Shown: positions 45,435-54,323, counted from the first letter of the stretch. The stretch is 64,000 bases of DNA from Comamonadaceae bacterium (GCA_027488985.1 JAIYAR010000014.1:124001-188000), one strand, 5' to 3'. The notes: a model not told the origin generated them from the sequence alone. Program-made: numbers and translations.

Positions 45435-46742
45435 ATGGCAAAAGTAGTCTTCACAGCGCCACGGGTGGCTGGTCATAAGTGCCCTCCAGACAGGCCGCAA
45501 GCCTTCCTGTGGGACGCGACACAACAAGGGTTAGGGGTACGAGCGACACCCGCCGGGAAACCCTCCTACGTGTTTCAGGGGCGATACCAAGGCAAGACCA
45601 TCCGTATCACCATCGGTAGCCCAGACGCATGGGCCATACCGGACGCGCAAGCAAAGGCACGGGAACTGCAGCGCCAGATTGACGATGGACGCGACCCGCG
45701 AGAGGTGAAAGCAGAAAAGACCGCCGCAGACGTTGCCAAGCGCAACGCCGCCAAAACTGAAGGTGTAACCGTAGGCGAAGTTTGGGCCTTGTACGTGGAA
45801 GAGCGCCGCCCACACTGGGGGACACTGCACTACGTTGACCACATTCGTAAAGCTGCGGCGGGTGGAGTGCCCTACAAGCGCGGCACTGGCATTACTGAGG
45901 CAGGCCCGTTGCACAGACTGATGGCAACACCATTGCGCGACCTGACCGCCGCCACAGTAGAAGCATGGGCAGCAAAGGAAGCAAAGACGCGCCCCACTTC
46001 CGCGAGGCTGGCATGGCGTATGTTGAAAGTTTTTTTGAGTTGGTGCGCGGAGCAACCGGAATATTCCGACCTGCTAAATGGCAACCCAGCCAAGACAAAA
46101 AAGACTCGCGAGACTCTAGGCAAAGCTGGCACTAAGTCAGACGCATTGCAGCGCGAACAATTGGCCGTATGGTTTGAGGCTGTGCGCAACATCGGGAACC
46201 CGGTCATTTCCGCTTACCTCCAAACCATGCTGCTAACGGGTGCAAGACCGAATGAGATAGTTACCCTGCGCTGGGAGGATGTGAATACCAAGTGGGCCGG
46301 ATTGACTATCCGAGACAAGGTTGAGGGGCAGCGCGTCATTCCATTGACGCCATATATCCGCAGCCTGCTTACCACCCTACCCCGGCGCAACCAGTTTGTG
46401 TTTTCAAGCGCAACCAGCAAGGCTGGTCACATCACAGAACCCAACCACGCACACACGGCAGCCTGCGCTGTAGCCGCCATCAATGGGCTGACCTTGCACG
46501 GTCTGCGCCGTTCGTTCAAGAGCCTCACAGAGTGGCTGGAAATACCCGCAGGGGTTGTGGCGCAGTTGATGGGACACAAGCCAAGCGCCACCGCTGAGAA
46601 GCATTACACCGTGCGCCCTCTTGACCTTCTGCGCCTCCACCACGAAAAGATTGAGGCGTGGATATTAGAGCAAGGGGGAATTGCCTTCGAGGCGGATACC
46701 GCACAGAACGACAAACCTGCATTGCGAGTGGTGAACGCCTGA
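45435..46742 (+). CDS. int: tyrosine recombinase integrase
   Basis: A 435-residue integrase. An N-terminal arm-binding-like domain (about 1-90, GKTIRITIGSPDAWAIPDAQ) precedes a core-binding domain and the catalytic domain (about 215-410). Catalytic residues are visible: Arg in LTGARPNEIVTLRW, His and Arg in LTLHGLRRSFKSL, His in LMGHKPSATAEKHY and the nucleophile Tyr in KHYTVR. It mediates site-specific recombination at the tRNA 3' end. It lies 184 bp from attL, pointing inward. Confidence 0.95.
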   Translation: MAKVVFTAPRVAGHKCPPDRPQAFLWDATQQGLGVRATPAGKPSYVFQGRYQGKTIRITIGSPDAWAIPDAQAKARELQRQIDDGRDPREVKAEKTAADVAKRNAAKTEGVTVGEVWALYVEERRPHWGTLHYVDHIRKAAAGGVPYKRGTGITEAGPLHRLMATPLRDLTAATVEAWAAKEAKTRPTSARLAWRMLKVFLSWCAEQPEYSDLLNGNPAKTKKTRETLGKAGTKSDALQREQLAVWFEAVRNIGNPVISAYLQTMLLTGARPNEIVTLRWEDVNTKWAGLTIRDKVEGQRVIPLTPYIRSLLTTLPRRNQFVFSSATSKAGHITEPNHAHTAACAVAAINGLTLHGLRRSFKSLTEWLEIPAGVVAQLMGHKPSATAEKHYTVRPLDLLRLHHEKIEAWILEQGGIAFEADTAQNDKPALRVVNA

Positions 46743-46850
46743 TAAGTTTTGCCACTGCCTAGCCTGCGACTAATTACCGTTGGCGAAAAGTCGGACACCT
46801 TCACCGACAGGCAGAGGCACCTAATGAAGTGACACCGCGAAGGGGTGGCA

Positions 46851-47327
46851 ATGGTGAAAAAGATTGATGGCACTCGGGTGCGTGAGATAAACGGTCGCAT
46901 TGTTGTGGACAACGACCCTGAGATTGAAGCCGAATTGAACGGAGGGCAGGTAGAACAGCGGGAAATGTGGGCTGGCATCAAAGAACTGAGCGACGAATAT
47001 CAGGCCAAACGTGCGGAGCATTGGGACAAAAAGCTACAGGACGCACTGTCACCAGCCCCACCGCCGCGCATTGAACCAGCCCCGCCAGTAGCAGACACCG
47101 CGCAACCAGCGCCGCAAGCGGAAACAAAAGAGCAAAGGCAAGACCGCCGTTTACAGGCTTGCATTGAAGACGGTTTAGAAATGCTGACCAAAGCCGCATT
47201 ACTGCGACTGCCTGATGGCGTAGGGAGACTGGCAGAGATTGAGGGAGTCAAAAGACAGTCATTTTCAATTGACGTTAAAGCCGCCCAAAGGCGCAGAGCA
47301 AATGCAGCCAGGGACGGAGGGCAATAA
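46851..47327 (+). CDS. hypothetical protein of the integrative element
   Basis: A 158-residue protein I do not recognise. It is charged and hydrophilic: an N-terminal part (KKIDGTRVREINGRIVVDND), a helical section, a Pro/Ala-rich linker (about 66-92), and a basic helical C-terminus. ATG 46851 has AGGGG 5 bp upstream; an in-frame GTG lies two codons earlier. No membrane span is seen. It sits between the integrase and the excisionase-like gene. Confidence 0.6.
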   Translation: MVKKIDGTRVREINGRIVVDNDPEIEAELNGGQVEQREMWAGIKELSDEYQAKRAEHWDKKLQDALSPAPPPRIEPAPPVADTAQPAPQAETKEQRQDRRLQACIEDGLEMLTKAALLRLPDGVGRLAEIEGVKRQSFSIDVKAAQRRRANAARDGGQ

Positions 47328-47460
47328 AAAGCGACTGCATTTGATTGGTGTTCTCTCTATGGCAGTGAAGTTGCAGCCGCCTGCATAGGTGACTGCATGA
47401 ATATGCAAGCCAACTAATCCATATCGCCGAACTTTTTCGGTGCACTTGGAATAGTTAATC

Positions 47461-47670
47461 ATGGCAATGCAAACCGCGTTCACCCCATTGGAACAAGTCA
47501 CCAACCCCACAGTGACAACCAACGCCGCCGCTCACTACCTAGACCGCAAGCCGCAAACATTGCGCATATGGGCTGTGTATGAGACTGCAGGGCCTATCCG
47601 CCCTATCCGCATCAACGGCCGTTTAGCGTGGCCTACAGATGCGATTCGCAAGCTGCTGGGGGTGGCATAA
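47461..47670 (+). CDS. AlpA/excisionase-like small HTH protein
   Basis: A 69-residue protein. TTNAAAHYLDRKPQTLRIWA (about 19-38) is a winged-helix recognition segment, and GPIRPIRINGRLAWPTDAIR follows the wing pattern of MerR/Xis-type excisionases. A role in element excision or integrase control is likely by position and size. The stop abuts the next ATG with no gap. Confidence 0.7.
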   Translation: MAMQTAFTPLEQVTNPTVTTNAAAHYLDRKPQTLRIWAVYETAGPIRPIRINGRLAWPTDAIRKLLGVA

Positions 47671-48084
47671 ATGGAAACGCCCGATAACAGCAAGCCGTTA
47701 CCGAGCGCCCTAGACAACGTGGGTTTTATTGGTGTCTTCCCAAAAAAGCGAGATACGGTAATTGCGGAGGTGCTGAAGCGCCTACTTATGCGGGACCGCA
47801 TATCGAGCCTTGATGCCGTATACGAAGCAAGCACGACCAGATTGGCGGGTGTCATTTACAGACTGCGAAAAGAGTACGAGTGGGACATCCAAGGAACTGA
47901 TGAACAAGTAGCGACAAGAGACGGGAGAGTGACGGAGGTAAGCAGATACTGGCTGACAAGCGCCCTGATTGAAAAAGCCAATAGCCAAGGCGCGAAAGCT
48001 TATTGCGGAGAGGTAGAGCGAGCCCGGGAAGCATTGCGCAAAGCGCCCGAAACCCTGAGACGCAAGGGAGGTGCGCGCGAATGA
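47671..48084 (+). CDS. hypothetical protein upstream of the relaxase
   Basis: A 137-residue protein with a possible HTH in its first half (IAEVLKRLLMRDRISSLDAV, about 30-49) and a basic C-terminus. It overlaps the relaxase start by 4 bp, starts directly after the excisionase-like gene, and is probably cotranscribed with both. I do not recognise the family. A regulatory or accessory DNA-processing role is plausible by position. Confidence 0.65.
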   Translation: METPDNSKPLPSALDNVGFIGVFPKKRDTVIAEVLKRLLMRDRISSLDAVYEASTTRLAGVIYRLRKEYEWDIQGTDEQVATRDGRVTEVSRYWLTSALIEKANSQGAKAYCGEVERAREALRKAPETLRRKGGARE

Positions 48085-49295
48085 TCGGCGACTATTTCAT
48101 GGCGGCAAAAAGCATCGGCCTATCGAAATGCAACGGGCGTAAGCCGCAGTCTCTGGAGACGGCGGCGAAGCACAACAAGAGGGAGCTGAGAGAACACTGC
48201 GAGTGGGCTGCGGACGTTGGAGGGGTGGATGCCTCACGCAGCGAGCGAAACTACACGATTGCAGGCGCGAGAGATTCGGATGGGGTAATGGTTTTGGCAC
48301 AAGGCCGAGCGCGCGCAGTAGGTTTCCGGCCCAAGCGCAAGGACTACACACAGGCGATTGAAGTGGTGTTTAGTTTGCCGGCTGAGTCCGAGATTGGACG
48401 GGCGGAATACTTCGCTGCATGCGTGGCTTGGTGCGCTGGCAGGTTCGGAGACGAGAACATATTGAGCGCGGATGTGCATCTGGATCAAGCCGTTCCCCAC
48501 TGTCACGCTCTGATTGCGCCAATACAAGCCGGGGAGTGGGTGGGGCACAAGCTGCTTCAGCAGGATGCCTACAAGGCCATGAGGGACGATTTTCAGGAAG
48601 CTGTGGCAGGCAAGTATGGACTGAGGATGCCGGAACGCCTGAAGGGAGCCCGCAAGGCGGATGCTGTGGCGATGGTGTTGCAAAACATCAAAAACCACGA
48701 TAGAGCGCTTTTGAGCAGCCCGGCATGGGAAAGCATCAGACGGGCCATTGAGCGCGATGCTGGGCCGTTTTTGACCGCCTACGGGCTGGAGCTGAAAGAC
48801 GCACCAGCAAAGCCGACGAAAACAATGCACGAGATTTTCCAAGGTCCGGGCAAGGGAGCGAAGAAAGAGCGCGAGACACTGCACTTGCGCAGGTCAAACC
48901 CTAAAGGGATTGAACCCAGCCCCACACGCGCAAACCCTATAGGGATTGAGGCTAAGGAAGCACTAATGGAAACCGTTACTTCAAACCCTAAAGGGATTGA
49001 AGGTCGGTTCCAAACTGGGGGCCAAAAAACTCAATCCCTCTCTTGTGTAGGGATTGAACTCTCTGGGGTCTGTTTGGAGTGGCTGGGGCTGGGTCTATCG
49101 AGGGAGAGTGGAGTCGAGGGGCGGACGGTTGAGCTCGACAACGTAGAAGAAAAAAGCGAGCCCGGCGACGAGCCGTTGGTCACTGATGACGATGCAGTGA
49201 CGAGAGACCGTGAGGCGTTTCAATTTGAGGGTGACAACTTTCCGGCGGACCCTCTAGCCTATCTGGAGGGCCCAGGATGGCGAAAAACCCACTGA
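48081..49295 (+). CDS. MobV/Pre-type relaxase
   Basis: A 404-residue mobilisation protein. The metal-binding motif HLDQAVPHCHALIAPI (about 135-150) matches the HxDxxxPHxH signature of MobV (Pre) relaxases, and the N-terminal half holds the nicking fold. The C-terminal third is low-complexity and carries repeats of NPKGIE (near 275, 287 and 304). It nicks an oriT for transfer. Start at 48081 (ATGA overlap with the previous stop). Confidence 0.85.
   Translation: MIGDYFMAAKSIGLSKCNGRKPQSLETAAKHNKRELREHCEWAADVGGVDASRSERNYTIAGARDSDGVMVLAQGRARAVGFRPKRKDYTQAIEVVFSLPAESEIGRAEYFAACVAWCAGRFGDENILSADVHLDQAVPHCHALIAPIQAGEWVGHKLLQQDAYKAMRDDFQEAVAGKYGLRMPERLKGARKADAVAMVLQNIKNHDRALLSSPAWESIRRAIERDAGPFLTAYGLELKDAPAKPTKTMHEIFQGPGKGAKKERETLHLRRSNPKGIEPSPTRANPIGIEAKEALMETVTSNPKGIEGRFQTGGQKTQSLSCVGIELSGVCLEWLGLGLSRESGVEGRTVELDNVEEKSEPGDEPLVTDDDAVTRDREAFQFEGDNFPADPLAYLEGPGWRKTH
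48895..49058 (+). repeat. short palindromic repeats within the relaxase gene
   Basis: CAAACCCTAAAGGGATTGA occurs at 48895-48913 and 48982-49000, with CAAACCCTATAGGGATTGA at 48931-48949. CAATCCCT (49032-49039) and AGGGATTG (49050-49057) form a further inverted pair. Spacings are multiples of 3, so the repeats translate to NPKGIE/NPIGIE. No leader or uniform spacers are seen. Confidence 0.75.
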
Positions 49296-49495
49296 AGCCA
49301 CTATCACCTCAGCTTTCCACTTTGGCAGCTCAGGTGGTTTTCCAGAAGCATCAGCGAGCCGCTATAGCTGAGACAGCCGAACTGAGGGAGGTGCTGGCGG
49401 AGATGATGCGCAGAGGGCGGACTTCGCATGAACTGTGCGAAATACTGCGCGCGGCTGACCCAGAGAGACTCACTATGCCCGGCAATGGCGACTGA
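49277..49495 (+). CDS. small hypothetical protein after the relaxase
   Basis: A 72-residue helical protein overlapping the relaxase 3' end by 19 bp; GGAG lies before the ATG. It contains AELREVLAEMMRRGRTSHEL (about 36-55). Position and size suggest a mobilisation accessory factor. No family recognised. Confidence 0.55.
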   Translation: MAKNPLKPLSPQLSTLAAQVVFQKHQRAAIAETAELREVLAEMMRRGRTSHELCEILRAADPERLTMPGNGD

Positions 49496-49784
49496 TTGAA
49501 TTTTTCGAGGCCTTACGCGCGCACGCGCGAGGCAAACGAAGGTCGGACATGTCCACTTGGCAGATATCTTCGAAGGTCAAGGATGCGCTGGTTCTGATCT
49601 TTCACAACCTAACCGTTACCTAGAAATGTCACGGTGGCGATGACTTGGGCTGACATCTGCTGTGCAGCGGAAGCCGACATTCCAAGGGCTCATCCAATCG
49701 GGTGATTTACACCGCTCAACCCGGGAATAACAATTGGCTTCACCGCGATAGCGGTCTTTAATAGGTTCCACGCAATCACTGAAT
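49496..49784. other. non-coding gap of 289 bp
   Basis: No convincing gene is seen. It contains TGCAGCGGAAGCCGACATT at 49663-49681, repeated with one change (TGCAGCGGTAGCCGACATT) at 49988-50006, so the pair brackets the next small gene. Confidence 0.45.
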
Positions 49785-49979
49785 ATGACGGACAAAATCA
49801 AACACCTCGGTGAGGAGTCGGAAAAGGCCTCGACACTACTCCGAGGAAAAGTCGTTGCGGCGGTAGTTCGACACCGTCCTACAGAGGTGTTGCTAGAGTT
49901 CACGGACGGAACACGGTTGTTTGTGGACATCGCTGGTGAGACCCTTGAGCTTTCGATTACGCATCACGGAAATGCCTAA
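49785..49979 (+). CDS. small hypothetical protein (64 residues)
   Basis: A 64-residue protein with a probable small beta fold: VVRHRPTEVLLEFTDGTRLF (about 27-46) followed by VDIAGETLELSI. It is bracketed by two near-identical 19-bp direct repeats. No strong ribosome site is seen. I do not recognise the family. Confidence 0.55.
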   Translation: MTDKIKHLGEESEKASTLLRGKVVAAVVRHRPTEVLLEFTDGTRLFVDIAGETLELSITHHGNA

Positions 49980-50103
49980 TGCTCTTCTGCAGCGGTAGCC
50001 GACATTAAAAAATTTGCTTGAATTGGGAATATTTAGGGTCTAGTTGAATCGTCAAAATCGGGGTAGGCAGACTGGGGAGTTTGTCTCTTTATGAAAGTAG
50101 TTC

Positions 50104-50415
50104 ATGCGCGTGGGAATCAGTCAGGTCGTAGATTTGGGTCAACTTCCCGTTGAGGCGTTGGCCGAAGTCACTCGCGTGCAGGCATTCGAAACTGCGCTGG
50201 CGCAAGTCGAATCGCCCCTCACAGATGAAGAGGCACTTGCTCTTCTGTCGGTTTTCCCATCCGATGAATCCAGTTGCTTTGGCTTAGCTTGGTCAGTTCT
50301 GCATCTAATTGAAACCGCGCCAGGCTGGCCTTTGGCTCAGGCTAGACTGCTCGCGACGAATCCTTGGGTTCGCTCAATGCTTGAGCGAGCTGCGCCGACA
50401 GGTTCAGCAGCATGA
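50104..50415 (+). CDS. hypothetical protein of about 103 residues
   Basis: A helical, leucine- and alanine-rich protein (for example LTDEEALALLSVFPSDESSC at about 39-58 and LAWSVLHLIETAPGWPLAQA). No family recognised and the ribosome site is weak. Immunity or regulatory proteins can look like this, but nothing here proves it. Confidence 0.5.
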   Translation: MRVGISQVVDLGQLPVEALAEVTRVQAFETALAQVESPLTDEEALALLSVFPSDESSCFGLAWSVLHLIETAPGWPLAQARLLATNPWVRSMLERAAPTGSAA

Positions 50416-50507
50416 CTGCTATCAGCCTGTTGGAGCCCCAGCTTTGCAGCGTTTGCAGACGGCCACGAACGGCAAGGTAACGCGAGGTCCCGTTCACAAG
50501 ATATCAA

Positions 50508-51947
50508 CTAGGCCGGGCAATCAAACAAATTCACAAGACTTTGTGGGAGTGCAACGCTGAAGCATTCCTTCCTGCCACCAAATTTTGTACTTAGTTCCCT
50601 ATTTCCACGTAGAGGCCTGTAGTGGTTAGCCTTCACATGAGAATTGACCAAAGTCTGCTCGACTTTGAATGCATCAATGAGAGTCAGCTTCTTTTCCCCA
50701 AGGACGGTGTAGGTGTAGCCTGCTGCACCATATCCTGCGAACCGCTGTTTTATCGACTTTAGGGTGATGCCTACTTTGAAGAACCTCTCACCAGTATTGG
50801 ACTCAAACAGTAGGTAGTACAAGATGGCAGGTCGAGTCGCCAGCACTGGGTCACGCGACAGCACTTTCATTGAATATGCTCCCGGCAAATCATCATCCGC
50901 ACATTTTCTGCAACCCTGACTCAGATGCCCACCTGGTGGCTGTTGGAACTCACCATGCACGGGGCAAACTATCGTGACAGGCAATCTTGCGGTCTTGTAT
51001 TCAACCTTTGAGTAGTCGAATTTATCTCCATGAACGGCTCTCGCACGCGCTATGAATGACTCGACTGATTGGCGCTGAGATGCCGCAATGCGCTCATCGC
51101 CACACTTTGGGCAGCCTCTACCGGAAAGGTGCCCACTAGCATCCTGCTGAAAAGCCCCATGCACCTTGCAAAGGATGGTCACTTTATCCTTAGATGTGGC
51201 GTATTCAACCAGGGAGTAGTCGTACTTACCACTGTGCTTCGCCGTGGCACGGTCTATGAACTCGGCAGTGTTGCTGCGGTCTTGTGGACGTGGAGCTCTC
51301 GGTCCTTTCAGCCTATTGCTTGCGTCATCACTAGCGCATTTAGGGCAACCGTATGTTGCGTTGTGAAGATGTGCCACTGGTGTCTGGCTGAATGGGCCAT
51401 GAGCGGGGCATCCTATAAGCACATGAGTCCATGCATTCACATAATGAACCTGGGAATAGTCAAATTTTTCCCCGTATTTCGCTATCCCCTGTGCAACAAA
51501 TTCTTGCTGAGATGTGCGGTGTGCGTTTCCGATGGCTTCCTTCCCACAGGTCGGGCAGCCAGCCCCTTTCAAGTGCACATAGGGGACTTGCTCAAATAGC
51601 CCATGGACCTGGCACCGTATAGCCACCTTCAAACGGGCGGTCTTGTAGTCACATTCAGAATAGTCGTATAGGTCCCCATGCACCTTTCGAGCCTCATCTA
51701 CGAACTTATCACCAGACTTGCGATGCCTATCACCCGCTGCTTTGGATGCGCACTTTCGACAACCCTTTCCAGCCAGATGGTTGCTTGGTGACTGCGTAAA
51801 CGCACCGTGCTCTGGGCAGAGTATCTGAAGTGGAGTTGGACTATTTATGTATATGGCTGCGGAATAGTCGTACTTTTGACCATGCACCTGTTGCGCAAGC
51901 GCGATGAATTCTTTAAGCGTCCTTTTCGTCTTGAACTGGGCATTCAT
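50508..51947 (-). CDS. five-fold zinc-ribbon repeat protein with GIY-YIG-like C-terminus
   Basis: A 479-residue protein. Residues 11-352 hold five copies of a roughly 65-residue module, each with F(I/V)xxA..(V/K)(H/Y)G.K(Y/F)DYS, then CxxH and CxxC (C44/H47/C63/C66; C112/H115/C131/C134; C180/H183/C201/C204; C260/H263/C279/C282; C328/H331/C346/C349). Residues about 374-479 have ILYYLL, FFKVGIT and IKQRF, the GIY-YIG (T5orf172-like) pattern. Such modules occur in phage and mobile-element proteins and probably bind DNA. A defence or homing nuclease role is inference. It is the only minus-strand gene in the element. Confidence 0.85.
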   Translation of the reverse strand: MNAQFKTKRTLKEFIALAQQVHGQKYDYSAAIYINSPTPLQILCPEHGAFTQSPSNHLAGKGCRKCASKAAGDRHRKSGDKFVDEARKVHGDLYDYSECDYKTARLKVAIRCQVHGLFEQVPYVHLKGAGCPTCGKEAIGNAHRTSQQEFVAQGIAKYGEKFDYSQVHYVNAWTHVLIGCPAHGPFSQTPVAHLHNATYGCPKCASDDASNRLKGPRAPRPQDRSNTAEFIDRATAKHSGKYDYSLVEYATSKDKVTILCKVHGAFQQDASGHLSGRGCPKCGDERIAASQRQSVESFIARARAVHGDKFDYSKVEYKTARLPVTIVCPVHGEFQQPPGGHLSQGCRKCADDDLPGAYSMKVLSRDPVLATRPAILYYLLFESNTGERFFKVGITLKSIKQRFAGYGAAGYTYTVLGEKKLTLIDAFKVEQTLVNSHVKANHYRPLRGNRELSTKFGGRKECFSVALPQSLVNLFDCPA

Positions 51948-52314
51948 ATGGCGAAAGTCTACGTCGAATCACACGACCGCTTTGGAGAGCGCAATTCACA
52001 TTCCGTTGCACCCGCTTTCAGCCTGTAGAAGACACTAAACGCAGTGTCGGCAACCGGCAAGTCCAAAGTAACTTTATCTGCGGATACCGCTGTGATTGGT
52101 CATTTGCATCGGAATCCCTAAGTTGAGAGGCTTCAAAAACACAACAAAGTGGTTTTCCAACTTCCCCAAAATGCGGTAATCTATACACACGCAAGCCGAC
52201 TGAGTTTGCGTCTCGCTGATTTGTTTGTCTTTCTTGCAAGCGAGTAAAAAATGTTGCTAAAGGGGCGGTACTCCTACTGGTGAACCGCTGTGTTTACTTA
52301 CGCTGGGAGGCACC
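51948..52314. other. 367-bp intergenic region of divergent genes
   Basis: This AT-richer stretch between the zinc-ribbon gene (minus) and the deacetylase gene (plus) has no plausible gene. The right end has GGGAGG just before the deacetylase ATG. A -10-like TAATCT lies near 52177-52182 without a convincing -35. Promoters for both directions must be here. Confidence 0.5.
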
Positions 52315-53181
52315 ATGAAAATTCCTATTTTCTTTCGGCCGGAAATGAGTTGCAGCGTCAACTCGTCCTATTCACCGTCTGCCGATAAACCCAAAAAAGC
52401 CGTAGCTGACTGGTTTTCTAGGCCCTCCATTGCGGCTTCCATCGCCATTCAGAGCTTCGAGCCGATAACTGAGCAAACCCTTTACGAGGCGCACTCTCCT
52501 CAGCATGTCCGAAGGGTCATGGCGTGCGAAGAGGCAAATGGATTTGGAAATCAGATTCCAGAGGTAGCGCACTCACTTCTGTACACCATAGGTTCCCTGG
52601 TGGCTGCTTGTGAACATGTGCTGAAGCACGGCGGTGTAGCGGTCTCCCCTACCTCGGGCTTTCACCATGCTGGCTATGCGTTTTCCGAGGGCTTTTGTAC
52701 GTTTAACGGGCTTGCTGTTGCAGCCATCACGGCACACAACGCAAACTTAGCTAAGCGCGTATTGATCCTCGACTTTGATGCTCACCAAGGTAACGGAACC
52801 GACGACATCATTGAGCGCCTTGAGTTGGATTGGATTACCCATGTGACTGCAAGCAAGAGCTATGAGACTAGACATGAGTGCATGAAAATCGTTCATCAAA
52901 TCGATGACCTATTGCTTGAGGCGAGTCCCGACCTAGTGATTTTTCAAGCTGGGGCAGACATGCACGTTAACGACCCTCTAGGTGCCGGCCTTTTGGATAT
53001 TCGCGACATGGCCATTCGCGACGAAAAAATCATGTCTGCATGCTCAAGGCGCAAGACTCCCCTAGTATGGAACTTGGCCGGCGGTTATCAGAGAGACAGC
53101 AAGGGAAGTATCGAGCCTGTGTTGGCGATACATCGCCAAACAATGCAAGCGTGCATCGAGACCTATAACAACGGGAGGTAA
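52315..53181 (+). CDS. histone-deacetylase-fold amidohydrolase (mobile-element cargo)
   Basis: A 288-residue HDAC/AcuC/APAH-family enzyme. All expected catalytic positions are present: the His dyad 117-118 in GFHHAGYAFSEGFCTFNG, zinc ligands Asp 155 and His 157 in LDFDAHQGNG and Asp 215 in QAGADMHVNDPLG, and the transition-state Tyr 258 in LAGGY. Bacterial members deacetylate polyamines, acyl-CoA synthetase or small molecules; the substrate here is unknown. It leads a five-gene run and is coupled to the next gene by 4 bp. The length is short for the family (about 300-370). Confidence 0.9.
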   Translation: MKIPIFFRPEMSCSVNSSYSPSADKPKKAVADWFSRPSIAASIAIQSFEPITEQTLYEAHSPQHVRRVMACEEANGFGNQIPEVAHSLLYTIGSLVAACEHVLKHGGVAVSPTSGFHHAGYAFSEGFCTFNGLAVAAITAHNANLAKRVLILDFDAHQGNGTDDIIERLELDWITHVTASKSYETRHECMKIVHQIDDLLLEASPDLVIFQAGADMHVNDPLGAGLLDIRDMAIRDEKIMSACSRRKTPLVWNLAGGYQRDSKGSIEPVLAIHRQTMQACIETYNNGR

Positions 53182-53185
53182 GCGC

Positions 53186-53593
53186 ATGACAGAAAGGGCA
53201 GAGGCGCCAAAGCCTCACTTCACAATTTGGCCCGAGTACGGGCAAACATTTTTGTGGGTCAACACGGAGGGAACCCATGCTTTAACAGGTGGCCCGTATT
53301 CCAAAGCAGCAGCAGCGCTGCAACGGGGCATATCCAAAAGATTGATGACCAGATTGACCGAATGGCAACTTGTGTACGAACGCAATGCTTTCCAAAGCAC
53401 TGAACACAACGGCCGCCGGCCCTATGACTGGAATGGGTTCCATAAATTAGGAATCGATCTTGCGGTACAGCTAAAGGAAGAGTTGGGGGACCGCGCAAGG
53501 GTGTTCTATGAGAAGCCGGACGAAGACCCGAACTGTCACCTAAACACCCGGCGCGAAGTGCTCGTCGACGGGCAGTTGGTGGAGGCTGAATGA
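53186..53593 (+). CDS. hypothetical partner of the deacetylase
   Basis: A 135-residue cytosolic protein of unknown family. It has FTIWPEYGQTFLWVNTEGTH near the start and FHKLGIDLAVQLKEELGDRA at about 85-104, a mixed alpha/beta pattern. The stop of the deacetylase lies 4 bp before it and GGGAGG is 7 bp before its ATG, so translation is coupled. Its function probably depends on the deacetylase. Confidence 0.65.
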   Translation: MTERAEAPKPHFTIWPEYGQTFLWVNTEGTHALTGGPYSKAAAALQRGISKRLMTRLTEWQLVYERNAFQSTEHNGRRPYDWNGFHKLGIDLAVQLKEELGDRARVFYEKPDEDPNCHLNTRREVLVDGQLVEAE

Positions 53594-53656
53594 TTGCGAA
53601 ATGGATTACGCACTGCCGAACCAATGAGTTTGATGTTTATTTGAGGAGAACAAGAA

Positions 53657-54025
53657 ATGGTCGCAATCGTTAGAGCACTTAAACCCGGGGAGACGATATT
53701 CGGAGGCGGAGCAGGCGTCGTGACTTGGAACAGCTACGACAAGCTGCGGAGGCAAGAGTCACAAAGCACGGAAAGTGCCTTAGCAAATGCTGAGTCCGCT
53801 GAACCTAAAGACCTTGCGGTGGAAATCTCGAAAGAGTGGCTAAAGCAGAATCCGGTGCAGCCAACGAGAGAGCCTGCACGGCCCGGCGAAGAGTTGGAGC
53901 GTTCGTTAATAGAGATGGCACTGAGATCGTATGCGGACGAGCTCCGGACTGCGCAGGCACCAGAGTCGGAGGTAAGTTCAACCTCCAGCACAGAAGCTAG
54001 TCAACTAAAGAATGACGAAACTTAA
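53657..54025 (+). CDS. hypothetical protein (122 residues)
   Basis: The start is VAIVRALKPGETIFGGGAGV, with a Gly-rich turn at about residues 16-21. The rest is acidic and probably disordered at the C-terminus (Ser/Thr/Glu-rich). GAGGAGAA lies 10 bp upstream of the ATG. Third gene of the deacetylase run; family unknown. Confidence 0.55.
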   Translation: MVAIVRALKPGETIFGGGAGVVTWNSYDKLRRQESQSTESALANAESAEPKDLAVEISKEWLKQNPVQPTREPARPGEELERSLIEMALRSYADELRTAQAPESEVSSTSSTEASQLKNDET

Positions 54026-54083
54026 TGCACTTTTTCGAAGCTAACTTTTTGGGATAAGTTCATCACCAGACAAAGGGAGGTAC

Positions 54084-54323
54084 ATGGCAATGTTTGGAGT
54101 GCGAGAGCTACTAATCCGGGCCGGCATCAAGATACCTGCCGGCGCAGTGAGCTACTACACGGAGCGCAAGATACCAGCACCACGTCAGATTGTGTTCAAC
54201 GTTAGCGTCGATGGAAATGCCAGCATAGTGCGCTTTGACATCACAAACGACCAGCATTGCATCCTGTACCAGCAAGGACGCAGTGGCAACGAATGCAGCT
54301 GGGAGCTTGAGACGGAGCACTGA
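54084..54323 (+). CDS. hypothetical protein (79 residues)
   Basis: It begins MAMFGVRELLIRAGIKIPAG, then a beta-rich part ending WELETEH. GGGAGG at 54075-54080 is 3 bp from the first ATG and 9 bp from the second (54090), which is the better start. Fourth gene of the run; no family recognised. Confidence 0.55.
   Translation: MAMFGVRELLIRAGIKIPAGAVSYYTERKIPAPRQIVFNVSVDGNASIVRFDITNDQHCILYQQGRSGNECSWELETEH

Noticed and set aside
48895-49058. A CRISPR array
   Set aside because: Only three short copies in a coding sequence at uneven 36-51 bp steps, no leader and no cas genes.
49616-49930. A 104-codon minus-strand frame over the 64-residue gene
   Set aside because: Low-complexity translation and no support; the plus-strand product looks like a folded small protein.
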